Of a stretch of 64,000 bases of DNA, positions 33,648 to 45,447 are shown piece by piece. How positions within the stretch are numbered: the stretch's first letter is position 1; each line of letters starts with the position of its first letter. The stretch is from Primula veris (Eukaryota; Streptophyta; Magnoliopsida; Ericales; Primulaceae): positions 18,224,135-18,288,134 of the forward strand of contig OY821742.1 in assembly GCA_963682055.1 (NCBI GenBank), in the 5' to 3' direction. The notes below the pieces were generated by a model. The model was not told the origin of the DNA and made no database searches. It saw only the letters and a list, made by a program, of their open reading frames with translations. The position numbers and the translations under genes were made by a program.

Positions 33648-36600
33648 ATGGAGCAGAGATTAGCTGGTATATGGCGAATGACTGGAAATGAGAAGAACTT
33701 CATACAAACAGCAGTGATATCTGACCTTAGAGTTGATGGTCGGAGTCCATTTGATTATAGACGGCTATCAATCAAGTTTGGCAAGTATGTTTCTAATGTG
33801 ATGGCTATTTAGTATGACTTTGTGAGAATTTTTTGTGATCTATATGCCAATTTTTTTTTTCTAGTTGAGGTTTATCTTCATTACTGCTGTTAGTTTATTT
33901 TGATCTCAACTTGATTGTTGTGGACTGTGGTTGAACCATTCCAATCCACTACCTTTTGTTCTTAGTCAAACTTCACGAACCCCATGTTTGCTTTCTTTTT
34001 GAGAATATAACATTTTAATGTCAGGTGAAGTATGTACATGCATTTTGGAAGAAAATCTACTTATCTCCTTCCATCATTGTTACAAGTTATGTAGATTGGC
34101 AAGCAGTTAATTAAGAAAAAGAAAGGACTTTTAATGTATACTAAGTAACATAGTAGTGGTTTTTTATAATAATTAATGTACTTATTCAAGTATGAAAAAC
34201 TAAATCAACTTCTTGAGTGCCATAGCATGTACCCTTGGGATTTAAGACGTTAAATGCGCCCTTTTGGATTAATAATTATAGTTTCGCTCTGGCTATCTTT
34301 CAAAGATGTGAAGGCCTCTCGACTTGATATGAACTTATAAGGTCTTAGTTTTATATCACTTGTCCTAGATATCCATTCACTGGGATCTGCTTACATTTAG
34401 TTGCTTGATAAGTTTTATCTAGAAACTACCCTTAGGAGAAAACAAACTTTCTGCCGGCCTACTGTCTTAACAAAATATCAGGCCCCTTATGTATTCCTAT
34501 TGCCTTGAGTTGTATTGTGGTGTATAGCTGTGCAAAGAGTTTTATGTATCCCCATTTGTTTTGAATGTACTCGTATGTAGATACTTTCGTGGTACATACA
34601 TGATAGACAGTTCAGTATATTCTTAATTTTTTTGTAAATTAAAGAAAGAAAGAACCGTCTTCAATTGTGTAAGTTGCTAGATTTTCTTATTGCCATTGGC
34701 CATGTTTACATTGTTCTTACGCGTGCTTTTTAGAAGTATGTTAATACAGATCATGGCTTCAATCACGTAACAAAATGATGTTTTTTCCGGAGATACTGCT
34801 CTCAAATCTTTAATTATTGTTGTCTAAAGATATGTTAATTTAATTTATTCGATGTGTAGAGAAGATGGATCTTCCGAGGTGCAACTTGGGCAAACCCATG
34901 TTATGGGTTTTGTTACTTCTCAACTGGTTCAACCTTATAGAGATAGGCCCAATGAAGGCGCTCTTTCAATCTATACCGAGTTCTCCCCAATGGCTGACCC
35001 ATCATTTGAAGCAGGCCGTCCTACAGAATCAGCTGTGGAGTTGGGACGGGTAATAGATCGTGGATTAAGGTACTCTCTCTCTCCCCCATGTTTAACTCAT
35101 TTCCAACCTATACAAGGTGAGAGCTACCGTATGATTATAAAGTTTTGTTACTGAAGTCGTGTAAAGAAATGTTTCTGCTTACTAAGCGGAAGTTATGACA
35201 TTCTTTATGTTTCTTAATCACTGTTTTATTGCCGTGATTAGTTTTAAAGAGCATAGACAGAGTCGCATATATTGTGTTTCATTCTCCTCCATGATTATTT
35301 CTCCATGTGTGGAGTCTTTTATAAGTTGTTTGAAATATGGGGTAAGTACTTAACTTTGCAACCAATTTGATAACTATATTTCTGATATTCAAGATTTGAG
35401 AAACTAGAATATAAGAAATTATGTTATAGGTAACAACATACAGACTTTTTAAGTTTTTGTTATACGAGGAGATGGTTTTGATAAGGCTCTGGAATATTTA
35501 AAATGTTTATTTTTGTTTTTAGGGAAAGCCGAGCTGTAGACATGGAATCACTCTGTGTTATTGCCGGGAAGTTTGTGTGGGCCATTCGTGTTGATCTTCA
35601 TATTATTGATAACGGGGGGTAAGTGGTAACATATTTGCAAATCTAATTCCATGCCATGTAGCTGTAAACTTTAAGTGCTAAGTAAATTCAGTGTGCCTAT
35701 TGGACCACACATAAAAACTTCCTTTAATGATTGTAATTTCAGAAATCTTGTTGATACTGCAAATATTGCTGCTTTGGCTGCTCTTTTGACATTCCGGCGT
35801 CCTGAATGTACATTAGGCGGAGAAGATGGTCAAGAAGTGATTATACACCCACCTGAGGTCACTTGCTCTAACTTTCTAATTTTTTTATTTTTTTTAAACG
35901 GCAACTAAGATCTCCTCTAGATTGTAATTTCTTCAATGCAAGTCAAGTTGGATGCTTCAGTGTATGTTCTTTTTATTTTCTGATAAGCATTTGTTTACTT
36001 TGTGGAACTGAATTAAGTTAGGTAGATGAGACACTTATCGACAGAAAAAACCAATTAGTTTGGTTAGCCTCGTAAAATCAGCTCCACTTTTGCTATTTCC
36101 CTATCAGTCCATGTAATTTTACCTATTGATAGGACTGAGGGTATTAGTGTCGTGTTATTCAAAGTAAGTTTAGAGATCAATGTTTAAGAACATTTGAAAT
36201 TTTCATCTATTTGGTCAACTCACTAGTTTTGCTTCTTTTCCTGACAGGTTAGAGAACCACTGCCCTTGATAATACATCACCTTCCTATAGCTGTCTCCTT
36301 TGGGTTTTTCGGTAACGAGAACATTGTGGTAAGCCAGTTACATTGTACAAATCACTTTGCTCACTGGACATGGAATATTAGCTTCTTCTAAGACTAAGCT
36401 CCAACTTCTTTGTGAATTCATCTTAATTGTAGGTGATAGATCCAACTCACAATGAAGAGTCCGTTATGGAGGGTAAAATGACTGCTACACTAAACACAAA
36501 TGGAGATGTATGCGCCATACAAAAAGCGGGTGGAATGGGTGTTATTCATAGCGTTATTATGCAGTGTCTCAGAATCGCTTCTGTAAAAGCAGCTGATATA

Positions 36601-39575
36601 TCAAGTAAAATAAAAAATTGTGTGAGTTTTTTTTGCCAGCTGAATGTCTGAGTTTGATTCTAGTTTTTTTTCTTTCTTAATTAAGCGAGTTACGACGTGT
36701 TCCGTTTGTGAATACTGCTTATTTGATATTGGAAATTTTGCATTTTATGGAGAAAAGTACTTTGCTGCCGTATTTTAATATGACAAAAGAGAAAAATAAG
36801 TCATCCAATTCAGCACTTATGTGAATGATGATTGGATATGGTGATGGGTCTTTTCTTAATGGATATCTTTCATGAAAATCTGTCTTGTCTAATGAGAGAG
36901 AGTAAGGGAAGGATATACGAGAATAAAAACAGAGTGAGAGGGCATTAACGGCTGGTTGATTATTACTTGGTCTTAATAATTATTATGTAAATGTAGTTAT
37001 CATCATTGATTGGCTCACCTGTTTAATTGAAGGTGTAATTGTTCTTAATGTCATCGACTGACCAAACAGATGTTGTGTATTTTTTCATATTTTACTTTGC
37101 CTTTTTCATCACTTCCATGACCCCCTTACCTTTCCCATTGATAGGCGTGAAGTGTTCAAATTCTTAAAAGGATTATTTATATGACATCTGTCTTAAAGAA
37201 AATGATGTTCATCATAGTAACTTGCCAATGTTACCAGTTTGCTAATGTCAAATTTTTGCTTTTTTAATACCCTAATACTGTAGCAAATTCTATTATCTCG
37301 TGTTAGTTTTATCATCTATTCTCTAGATAGTTTGCTACCATCATTCTTCTATTTAACTTCTCTGATTCCGTTTTTGCCCTTGTGGGGAATTCAGTTCTTT
37401 CTGTAATAAAATAGGACGTCTTCCCTGATGAAACTTTCTACCCAAACATAATTTCTACTCAAACTTCCCTGAAGAAGAAGAGAGAATGTTATAATTTGAA
37501 GATTTTTTTTTGTATATTAGGTCTGAAGTTTCCATCTTACTCTCATGTCATGGAAAAGACATCTTTAATCTCAAACTTGTAACAAATTTGTAGCATCGCT
37601 AATATTCAACTGAAGATATTTGCATTCTTTTTACGTTTGTTAGGTTGAGGCTTACAACACTGAAAGAGCACTACGTAAAATCAAACGTCACTCATCTTCC
37701 ATTGCTTCAGATGTATGTGATTCTCGCAAAAAATCGGAGACTCAGGATTTAGATAATATGTCTATAGATAATACTGAAAGACCACCTAATAGTGCAATCC
37801 AGTCACTTGACAGGCGAAATGGACATGCGATGAATTTTACAGGCGGGCCCTCAAGTTGGTATGCATTACCTTTATCTTAGTTTCGTTTTTTTATTAGAGT
37901 TCTAGAGTCTCAAAACAACAGCCTAATAAAGTTAAACAAATTATTGACAAAAATAAGATATCCATTATGTTTTTTAAAAGGTTTGCAAATTCCGGGCCTA
38001 GCTCTAGTTATTCTTTCTAGAATTCTTGAAAAATCCACAAGGACCTCCCACATGAGTTGGGGAAAAATTGGAATTCAATTTACTGCAAATGGCTTCCACA
38101 AGGACCTCCAATATGAGTTGGGAGAAAATTGGAATTCCATTTATTGCAAAATGCTGTTTAAAAAGCTGTTAGGGTTTAAACAATGGACAGCTATGAGTAG
38201 GAAGTTGAAATTCTGGTTCAAGAATAAAATGCTTGCAATTGAAGTTGAGCTCCCAAGGTTGTGAGGCTAACATCTGTTGTTTAAAAAGAATTCTGGTCGT
38301 GTCACATGAATTTTCCTTTTTATTTACTGATCAGTTAAATTCATCATTGACCATGAAAATCATAATTTAGTTTCAGATCTTTCTTTTTCTTATCTGAAGT
38401 CTAATTAATTATGGTTCAAACTCTTGTTTAGGAGACAAACAAGATTGGTCGAAAAAGTGTGATAACTCTGGTTCTGCACATAATATCTGATTCTAACTAT
38501 CCTTCTTTTGTGTTCCAGGGATCCAATCTCTAAAGGAGTTGATTGTGAAAATTTGAAAGCTTCTATGGATTTAGAAGGTAATTAAATTGTAATCACACCA
38601 TCTAGTGTAAAGAGGACTTGAACCTTACGTCTTGTGAACTTTGGGAAAATTGTTGTGCAATTAGGATTAGATTTAGTTTGTTAATTATATTATTTTTAGT
38701 TTAATACTTGGGATTTTATGAAGGACATGATTTTGGTTTGTGATTTTATGTGATGGCTTGCCAGTGCTGTGAACTAGTTTTCTTCCATCTGCTCATATAT
38801 ACATGCAGCTCCCAAATTTATTGTTTCGAGTCACCAAGAGAAGTTTAAAATCTTTTTTTCAAAAATTGATGATTGTTTAACCTTTTCTTTTTAATGCGGA
38901 AGACCGTAAATTTTAAACAAAGCCGAGTCTTCTTTTGTGATGCATCTTCTTAGCGTCAACTTGTCTTGCTGCATGAGAATAACTTTGTAGTCTTTCCTTT
39001 CCATCCTTTTGGTTTGTCCACCATAGCTATACTTATTACTTAGCCTTGACGTATGTTGTCTAAATTTAGGAGTAGTTAAAGCAACTCACCGTAAACATAT
39101 TAAAGTTTGTACGTTCGATGTGGATATTAAGTATGCTTCTTTTTTTTTTGTTAGCTTTCTGCTGTTGATTCAAGAATTAAGTTAAATCTTATAAGGGCCT
39201 GAAACATTGAACAGTTTCTTAAACCAGGAGTGTTATGGAATGTCAATTATGCAAAAAAAAAAATTGGGCCACAAATGTTTACAATGATATATTTATCATG
39301 ATTAATTTAGATTATTGTCTGATTAATTTTTAAAATATATCTATTAATTTTGAATTCTAACTTGATGAGCAGAAGCAGGTTCACTTGCACCTCAAAATAA
39401 TGTGGAAGAAGAGGTCAGAAACGAGCAAAACTCGAAAGTGGATTTAGAACAATTGGCTGATGATGTTAAGATGGTGGAAAATGATGGACTAATATCAGGG
39501 AAGAAGACATTGAAAAATGCTGTAAAACCCAAACATAAGCGGAAAAGGAAAAAAGCCTCTAATGCTGATACTTAA
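33648..39575 (+). CDS. RRP45: Exosome complex subunit RRP45, nine coding exons, 434 aa
   Basis: RRP45 is a non-catalytic RNase PH-type ring subunit of the RNA exosome, which processes and degrades RNA in nucleus and cytoplasm. Proposed coding exons: 33648-33784, 34860-35069, 35523-35618, 35743-35857, 36248-36328, 36433-36621, 37644-37858, 38519-38577, 39373-39575. All have GT-AG junctions and the joined length is 1305 nt, an exact multiple of three. Conserved RNase PH-fold phrases are present: LRVDGRSPFDYRRL, EVQLGQTHVMGFVTSQL, FTEFSPMADPSFE (here YTEFSPMADPSFE), VELGRVIDRGLR, and LIIHHLPIAVSFGFF. The RNase PH-like region takes about residues 1-280; the rest is a poorly conserved tail ending in a basic cluster (KPKHKRKRKK), a likely nuclear localisation signal. 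The length fits the longer Arabidopsis paralogue RRP45B (CER7) better than RRP45A. The acceptor at 39372 is of NAGNAG type. The final intron lies in the 3'UTR (donor CCTGTCCAG|GTGCC at 39592). Confidence 0.9.
38035..38156 (+). repeat. Two tandem 61-bp units in an RRP45 intron
   Basis: Units begin CCACAAGGACCTCC at 38035 and 38096 and share ATGAGTTGGG and AAATTGGAATTC. They account for the open frame at 37944-38264, which lies wholly within the intron between exons 8 and 9. Confidence 0.75.
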
Positions 39576-40920
39576 CTATATAGTCCTGTCCAGGTGCCTA
39601 ATTTCACAACTTCTCTTGATTTAAAATTATTAAGCAACACAGTGTTGGAAGCAAAGTTGCACGAAGCGGGAGCGGAAGCGGGTACGGGTGCGGGTGCGGG
39701 GAAACAGAGGGTTATAAAAGGGAGAAGCGTCATCCGAAGCGTCTATTAAAAAAATATAAAATATATAATATAGTTGGGTATTTTCTTTTTTATGTTTCTT
39801 GTAAATTAATTTTAGGATTATTAATCTTTTGGGAGTTCTTTGTGACCATTAAAAGTAAAAAGTAATTTTTTGAATGATTAAAAATTTAAAACTTGCTATA
39901 GACCCGCTAATATTTTATTGGGATCATGTATGCTACTTAATACAAATATTATTGTAACATTTTAGATATTGGATAAGTTTTTCTTATAACTTAAAAATTA
40001 TAGTCCCAGCCTCTCTCTTCTTCTTTTTTTTAGTTACCGGGAGAAGATTCCGGAAGCTTCCCATGACGGAAGCGTGGAATCGAGCTTCCGGTATGGGAGC
40101 GCCTAAGGTTTAGGAGATTCCTGCAACTATGGTTCGAAGTGCCAATTTATTTAGTTCAAACAATTTAAGTTAGTTTCTCATTTCTTTTACTTGTTCTTGC
40201 AACAAACGTAGGGTTTGAGACAATTATGAAGAATTCTTGAATTTTTGTCAAAGAAGTTTGTAACATGTTTCCTGAAATTCTAAAGTGTTATAGCATCCGA
40301 ACTTACTTTTGTATTGGTTCCGACGACTTGAGATAAGACCTTAAACCCATTTGATGCAGCTTTTTTATGTGTTGCCTTCTGGGTTCCATGGATAACAATT
40401 TATTTTTTATCTAAATCATTTCAGCTTATAACCTTTAGATCATAATTATATGTTCATCTCTAATTTGGCATTAGATGCTGCTGCTGTATAATACAGTAGT
40501 AGTGCATAATGAACAAGTTTATTATTTTTGCACCTTTGTTGCATAATTGCATTGCTGTTTGATTGGTCCTTGTAGTTTCTCTTGTTGATTCTTACTAGTA
40601 CCTAATTTCCCTTTTCAATAGGATTATGAAGATGTAATAGTTTTGAAGTTGCCAAAAGGATTCGTCAGGGGCAGATCTCCCCAAAGAGGAAGGCAGGAGA
40701 GATGAGAGTTGGAAAGTTTTTGATGGCCTCTAAAGATAGCTTTCTTTTCTCCCCTTTTTTTTGACCATCTTTTCTTTCGGTGAATCTTATGGTTTACAAC
40801 TTAATTTAGAGATAGTTACATGCACCTTATTCATATTTGCTTATCTATTTAAAATCATCATGCTCATTTATATATTATAAATTCTATGTTTAAATCTCTC
40901 CCAAGATATTCCTAGTTTGC
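39576..40920 (+). other. 3'UTR of RRP45 with an intron carrying a transposon
   Basis: After the stop the sequence CCTGTCCAG|GTGCC forms a donor, and TTTTCAATAG|GATTATGAAG (ending 40621) is a good acceptor, giving a 3'UTR intron of about 1 kb. The hAT-like element at 39652-40131 lies inside it. Polyadenylation is not fixed. Confidence 0.4.
39652..40131. mobile_element. hAT-like MITE, 480 bp, in the RRP45 3'UTR intron
   Basis: Ends CAAAGTTGCACGAAGC and (inverse) CATAGTTGCAGGAATC form a 16-bp imperfect inverted repeat. Flanks GTTGGAAG (39644-39651) and GTTCGAAG (40132-40139) match at seven of eight positions. The subterminal zones are GC-rich (GAAGCGGGAGCGG, GCGGGTGCGGG; CGGAAGCTTCCC) and the middle is AT-rich. 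The region around 55860-56290 has similar GAAGCG/CTTCCG phrases. Confidence 0.65.
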
Positions 40921-42780
40921 AAGGAAGTGTTTTTATTAAAAAGAATAGTTTGATTATAAAATTAAAGGTTAATTATTTTGGCGTAAACTTTTTTGGTGAT
41001 GATGTGTGATTACCATCTTGTGTGGCTTTAGATTATTTTTTATTTTATTTTTTTATGTTGTGTATGCTGGTTTTCATCACTAACATGTGCACTAGCATGC
41101 TTTTTATCTGCCATTTTTTGTTGCTATGGTTCCACTTTCACCAAATATATACAATCTCCCAGCAATATGAAATGATTGAATTTGAGGAGCAAAATCAACA
41201 ATAAAATGACTTCGAAGCGCATTGTTGAATAAAAGCTTATAAAAAACAAGATGATCTTTTATCAAAATAAAATAAAATTAAGACGATCTGTTGGCTTTTG
41301 TTTTCACTTCATTTCAATAAGATTTGCCTTCTCCTGGTAGCAGAAACCTGATTACACAGACAGTCATTATGTCTTCAAGAGAAATACTTTATTTGGTTAT
41401 AATTTTTATCAACGATGAGAAATCAGGTTTGTGCTAGTCTTTCGATGTAAGTACATCATGGAAAATATGCAGCCCAGGATGGTAGGCATTAGTGATGGAT
41501 AAGATGCGCCTTAATTATTTTACAAATTATGATTATAACACATTTTTTCAGGAAATTTATGATTAAAACACTTATTAGCATCGAAAGGTTCTGTCTCTTT
41601 CGTCTAACTTCAAGAGAGATACTCTAACAATAAATAAAACTATCCGGAGCTACAATGCAATGTAGCACTCGACATTTTAATTTCGTACTCGGTAATGGTT
41701 CATTTCCTTGTCAACCCAATATAATGGACAACTAAATATATTACTATGATTTAAGATATATGCCATATCCTTAACAGATGACATCCATTAGAAGCAACAT
41801 TTTTCTTAATAACGTTGAAAGACAAATTACCGATCAAACATGGCTTTTACCAGGAGATTATATATAACTTGCCATTGCTGTTACAAAATGCACTTGCCTT
41901 CTCCGATTGATTGACCGGACTTGTTCTTAACAAAACCATACAATCTAGAAATAAAAAGTGGAGAATCAAAATATAATAAAAGTTTCAAAAATTGTAAAAC
42001 AAGGTGTTTTTTTCCTTATTTTTCTATGACGAAAAGATTCTCTCCAAAACCATCGAAGTTCTCTGTTTCTAAAACAACTTCACATCTATCGACACGGTCG
42101 TAAAGATAAATTAATTTCATTAAAGGAGCCGGAGTCCTAAACGATCCATACAGGTTGTTGCTAAACTCGTCTCATTTACCAACGAGTCGTACATTTTTGC
42201 TCATGCTCGATTTGTTTATTAATAAAAGAACACGGATTAAGACTTTAATGAGTCAGTTTATTCATGAACGGCTCAGCTAATCTGCAACCTTATCCAAAAC
42301 TCAGTTCGTTTACCAACAAGTCCTCTATTTTTGCTCATGCTCGATTAGTTTAAAAAAAGTCGAACACGAGTCGAGCCTCAGTTTATTCACGAACATTTAG
42401 GTTAATCTACAATCTTATTCAAAACGAAGCCTACTTTATCATTCACGAACATTTAGGTTAATCTACAATCTTATTCAAAACGAAGCCTACTTTATCTCCC
42501 TTGTGTAACCTTTTTTTGTGACTTATACCGTTTCAATTGAAATGATGGGATCTAAAATGAACTTTGAATGAAACTTAGTAACTTTATGTAATAGGGTTTT
42601 ATGCTAGGCATAAAACGGATGCAGCGTAGGTGATTCTGAGTCAAAGTAACTCAGAATCCACATCCATTATATATTGCTACAGCTAAAATATGATATGAAG
42701 TAGCAATATGCCATGGTTGTGTACGCTGCTTCCCCATAAAACCCTTTGACCCTCGTTTTCAGATAGCACCCACCAGCTTA
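40921..42780. other. Intergenic DNA
   Basis: No gene is supported. From about 42130 to 42500 there is transposon-like sequence rich in GCTCGA / CGAACACGAGTCGAG phrases, including a perfect 56-bp tandem duplication. Confidence 0.5.
42385..42496 (+). repeat. Perfect 56-bp tandem duplication
   Basis: The unit from ATTCACGAACATTTAGG to CGAAGCCTACTTTATC is present twice, 42385-42440 and 42441-42496, without a difference. Confidence 0.9.
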
Positions 42781-42812
42781 TTCTTATTGCCACTCTCTCT
42801 CTCTCTTTCTCT

Positions 42813-42813
<1 letters not shown>

Positions 42814-42884
<71 letters not shown>
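42814..42884. repeat. (AT)n microsatellite in the leader of the second F-box gene
   Basis: About 70 bp of AT dinucleotide ending 11 bp before the ATG at 42896, preceded by a (CT)n tract at 42792-42813. Confidence 0.9.
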
Positions 42885-42886
<2 letters not shown>

Positions 42887-42895
42887 GTGTAACAA

Positions 42896-44148
42896 TGTCT
42901 GATTTCATTCTACCGGAATTGGTGACCGAGATTCTGAAGAGATTAGTATTTGCTTCGATTCCGATGCGTGTGTAAAGAATGGTACACTCTCATTTCTAGC
43001 TCTACTTTCATCTCTCTACAACTCTCTCACTCTTCATTTTCTCCCTCTACACCCACTCTCGTAAGACGCTATTCTAAACTACATAGCAAAGATATATATA
43101 CCCTTTTCAAAGACAAAACTTTTAATATCGAAAACAGTACTAGGGTTAGCTTCCCTTTTCATGAGAAAGCACAGTTTTACTTTCGTATAGTCGGTATCTG
43201 TAATGGGTTGTTGTGTTTATCTGATGATTTGTTTGGGTGTACTACTACTGTTATTATTTGGAACCCTTCGATTAAGCAGGCTATCACTCTCCCGAATCCT
43301 AGGGTTGTTTTTGGCCGATACGGACCGTATATGTTTGCACTAGGGTTTGGGTTCGACTCGAAGAACAACGATTATAAGGTAGTTAGGGTCGCTTACCTTT
43401 TACCTGATCATGGTCATTCGTTTTCGCCTAAGGTTGAGGTTTTCACGGTGTCCTCAAACTCGTGGCGTCGTGTTAAGAATGATGTCAAGTCTTGTATTCC
43501 TGAACACTTTTGGTCTCAGGTCGCTTTTCGTAGTGCAGTGCATTGGTTTGCGTATACTATGATTAAAAAGGACTCTGTAGATGCCAAACCTTGGGTAAAT
43601 TCGATACTGAGATCGATTTGCATACGGAGAAGTTTTCCGAGATGGGTTTGCCTGAGGTGTTAGTTGAAGTTGGACCTACCACTTTATTCACAACAATGCT
43701 AAAAAAGCGACTTTCTTTACTTCATTCGAACTACTTCTTTAGAGACGGCAACGCCTTGATTCCCGCTTATTGTGCCATTTGGGTGATGAAGGACTATGGC
43801 AATGTGGAGTGGGCTCCGGTAGGTTGTGTTGATTTGGAACCAGGGTTGTCGAGGATGTTGGGCGTGAAGAGAGACGGGGAATTAGTTTTATCAGGAGGGA
43901 ACTGTGAATTAGTTTCTTACAACTCCAAAAACAAAGCTGTTACACATACCGGAATATGTGGCACCAAAGATTCGTTCTTTGTCGATAAGTTTGTGGAGAG
44001 CCTTGTTTTGCTGGGTAAGGGGAGGAAAGCTGAAATGTCTGAACCGGATTATGAAGACGAGGATGAAAAAGTTGAAGAGGCTGAAAATTCCGGCAAAATG
44101 ATCAAATTCATGTTTATTACTTCAACAATGATGCAGTTTGATGCATAG
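42896..44148 (+). pseudogene. F-box protein with F-box-associated domain, two frameshifts
   Basis: Intact members are SCF substrate adaptors with an N-terminal F-box and a C-terminal beta-propeller-like F-box-associated domain. The ATG at 42896 opens MSDFILPELVTEILKRL, a normal F-box start, but the frame stops at 42973-42975. The family sequence LLRFRCVCKEWYTLISS continues in another frame from about 42946; the usual PVKS-type residues between are missing, so a small deletion has shifted the frame. The second frame covers IVGICNGLLCL, IIWNPSIKQAITLP and FALGFGFDSKNNDYKVVRV, all typical of the family. Near 43585-43595 the frame shifts again to one reading EKFSEMGLPEV and continuing to 44148, with an acidic stretch near the end. 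Single-exon structure, as is common in this family. Two frameshifts make it a pseudogene unless they are sequence errors. Confidence 0.82.
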
Positions 44149-44875
44149 AATAACAGTACTTGAAGGTTCGAAAACTTATTATCGTTTCTTTAATCACAGT
44201 CTTTATAGAATCCCGATTTGAAAGGCATATAAGATATTATCTCATACAAATTGCAATTTAGAACCCTCTTTTTTTAGGGCCATATGAGCAGGTAAACCCT
44301 GAGTTTCTGATTATGAATGTATTTGTAAACATGGGTGATTGTTCATTGTTAGCCTTTTCACTTCTACAAATTACATGCCATGTTAGTGCGCCGTTAAGTG
44401 TTCTAAGCAATAAACAGGCTATGATGTTCACTCTGAGGTACAACAACTTAAGAAATATGAGAACTTTTTAAGTGTGAGTAAAGTTTGCATTTTCTCTCTA
44501 ATCTGCATTAGGTAGAATTTCATATATGAACTGATGTTCAGTGGAGTGCATAACTATCGCAAAGACTTATTACTTGAAGTAACATCGATCAATTTAGCAA
44601 TCTTAATAATTGTGCTCCATTTCTTGTGTTGATATTGTATTTGCTTCATAAACTTTTTTGCATTCATGTTTTTGAAAAAGATGATGGAACATTCTCACTT
44701 TAACTAGTAAATTTAAATTGTTAGTTCAGTGCCATTAAAATGAAATAGATAAAAATTGTCGGTTAAATGACTGATAAGGCGAGTGAGTTCTTTATTTTCC
44801 TTGTATTCGGTCCTTTCACGTTTTGCTTCGAAATTGTATATCAAGTTACTTATGCTCTTCCATGGATCCGTTTTT

Positions 44876-45447
44876 GCTGCAATTCGTTTACTTTAATGCA
44901 GGTGCATTAGTTGATCATAGCCGTCAGATCTAATCGAATAGCTCATAAAAAAACTTCATCGAAGTGCATCTAAGAAACTTGAATTTTCATATATCCTCTC
45001 TCCTCTGTGTAATTTTTCCATGTCTTTTTGTAACAACCAAACACATGTAATAATGTAAAGAGCAAGTTTCCAACAAAACCAGCTAAGCCATTAACGCACA
45101 TGAACACATTCTCATATTTAGACAAATTATTATTATTGTCTAAATATGAAAATAAAATCTGGTTTGGGTTTGATTAAATTTAAGCAATAGAAGAGATTTC
45201 CTTATAAATTTTTAGTGCGAGAAGATTCATGTTTCCACAAATTTGTTGAGGAATGTATTGTAGGGATAGTATATTAAATGGGCCTTTCATTAGAGAAGGA
45301 GAGAAAAATTCCAGGGGGGAAATTAAAAGGAGATAGGGGAAAATAAGTGTATTGGTTTCAATTTTGAAGTGCTTGTGCTTGCCATTTCATTAGATCTGAC
45401 AGCTGTTATGCACTAATGTACCTGCAATAAAGTAAAAAAAATGCAGC
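44876..45447. mobile_element. MITE with long inverted repeats, 572 bp
   Basis: The left arm (GCTGCAATTCG..TTTACTTTAATGCAGG..CATTAG..GTCAGATCTAAT, 44876-44935) pairs with the inverse of 45390-45447, about 60 bp with scattered mismatches. The interior is AT-rich and non-coding. No clear target duplication was found, so the superfamily is open. Confidence 0.6.

Noticed and set aside
37944..38264. 106-aa frame in the RRP45 region
   Set aside because: It lies wholly inside the intron between exons 8 and 9 and is made largely of two tandem 61-bp repeats.
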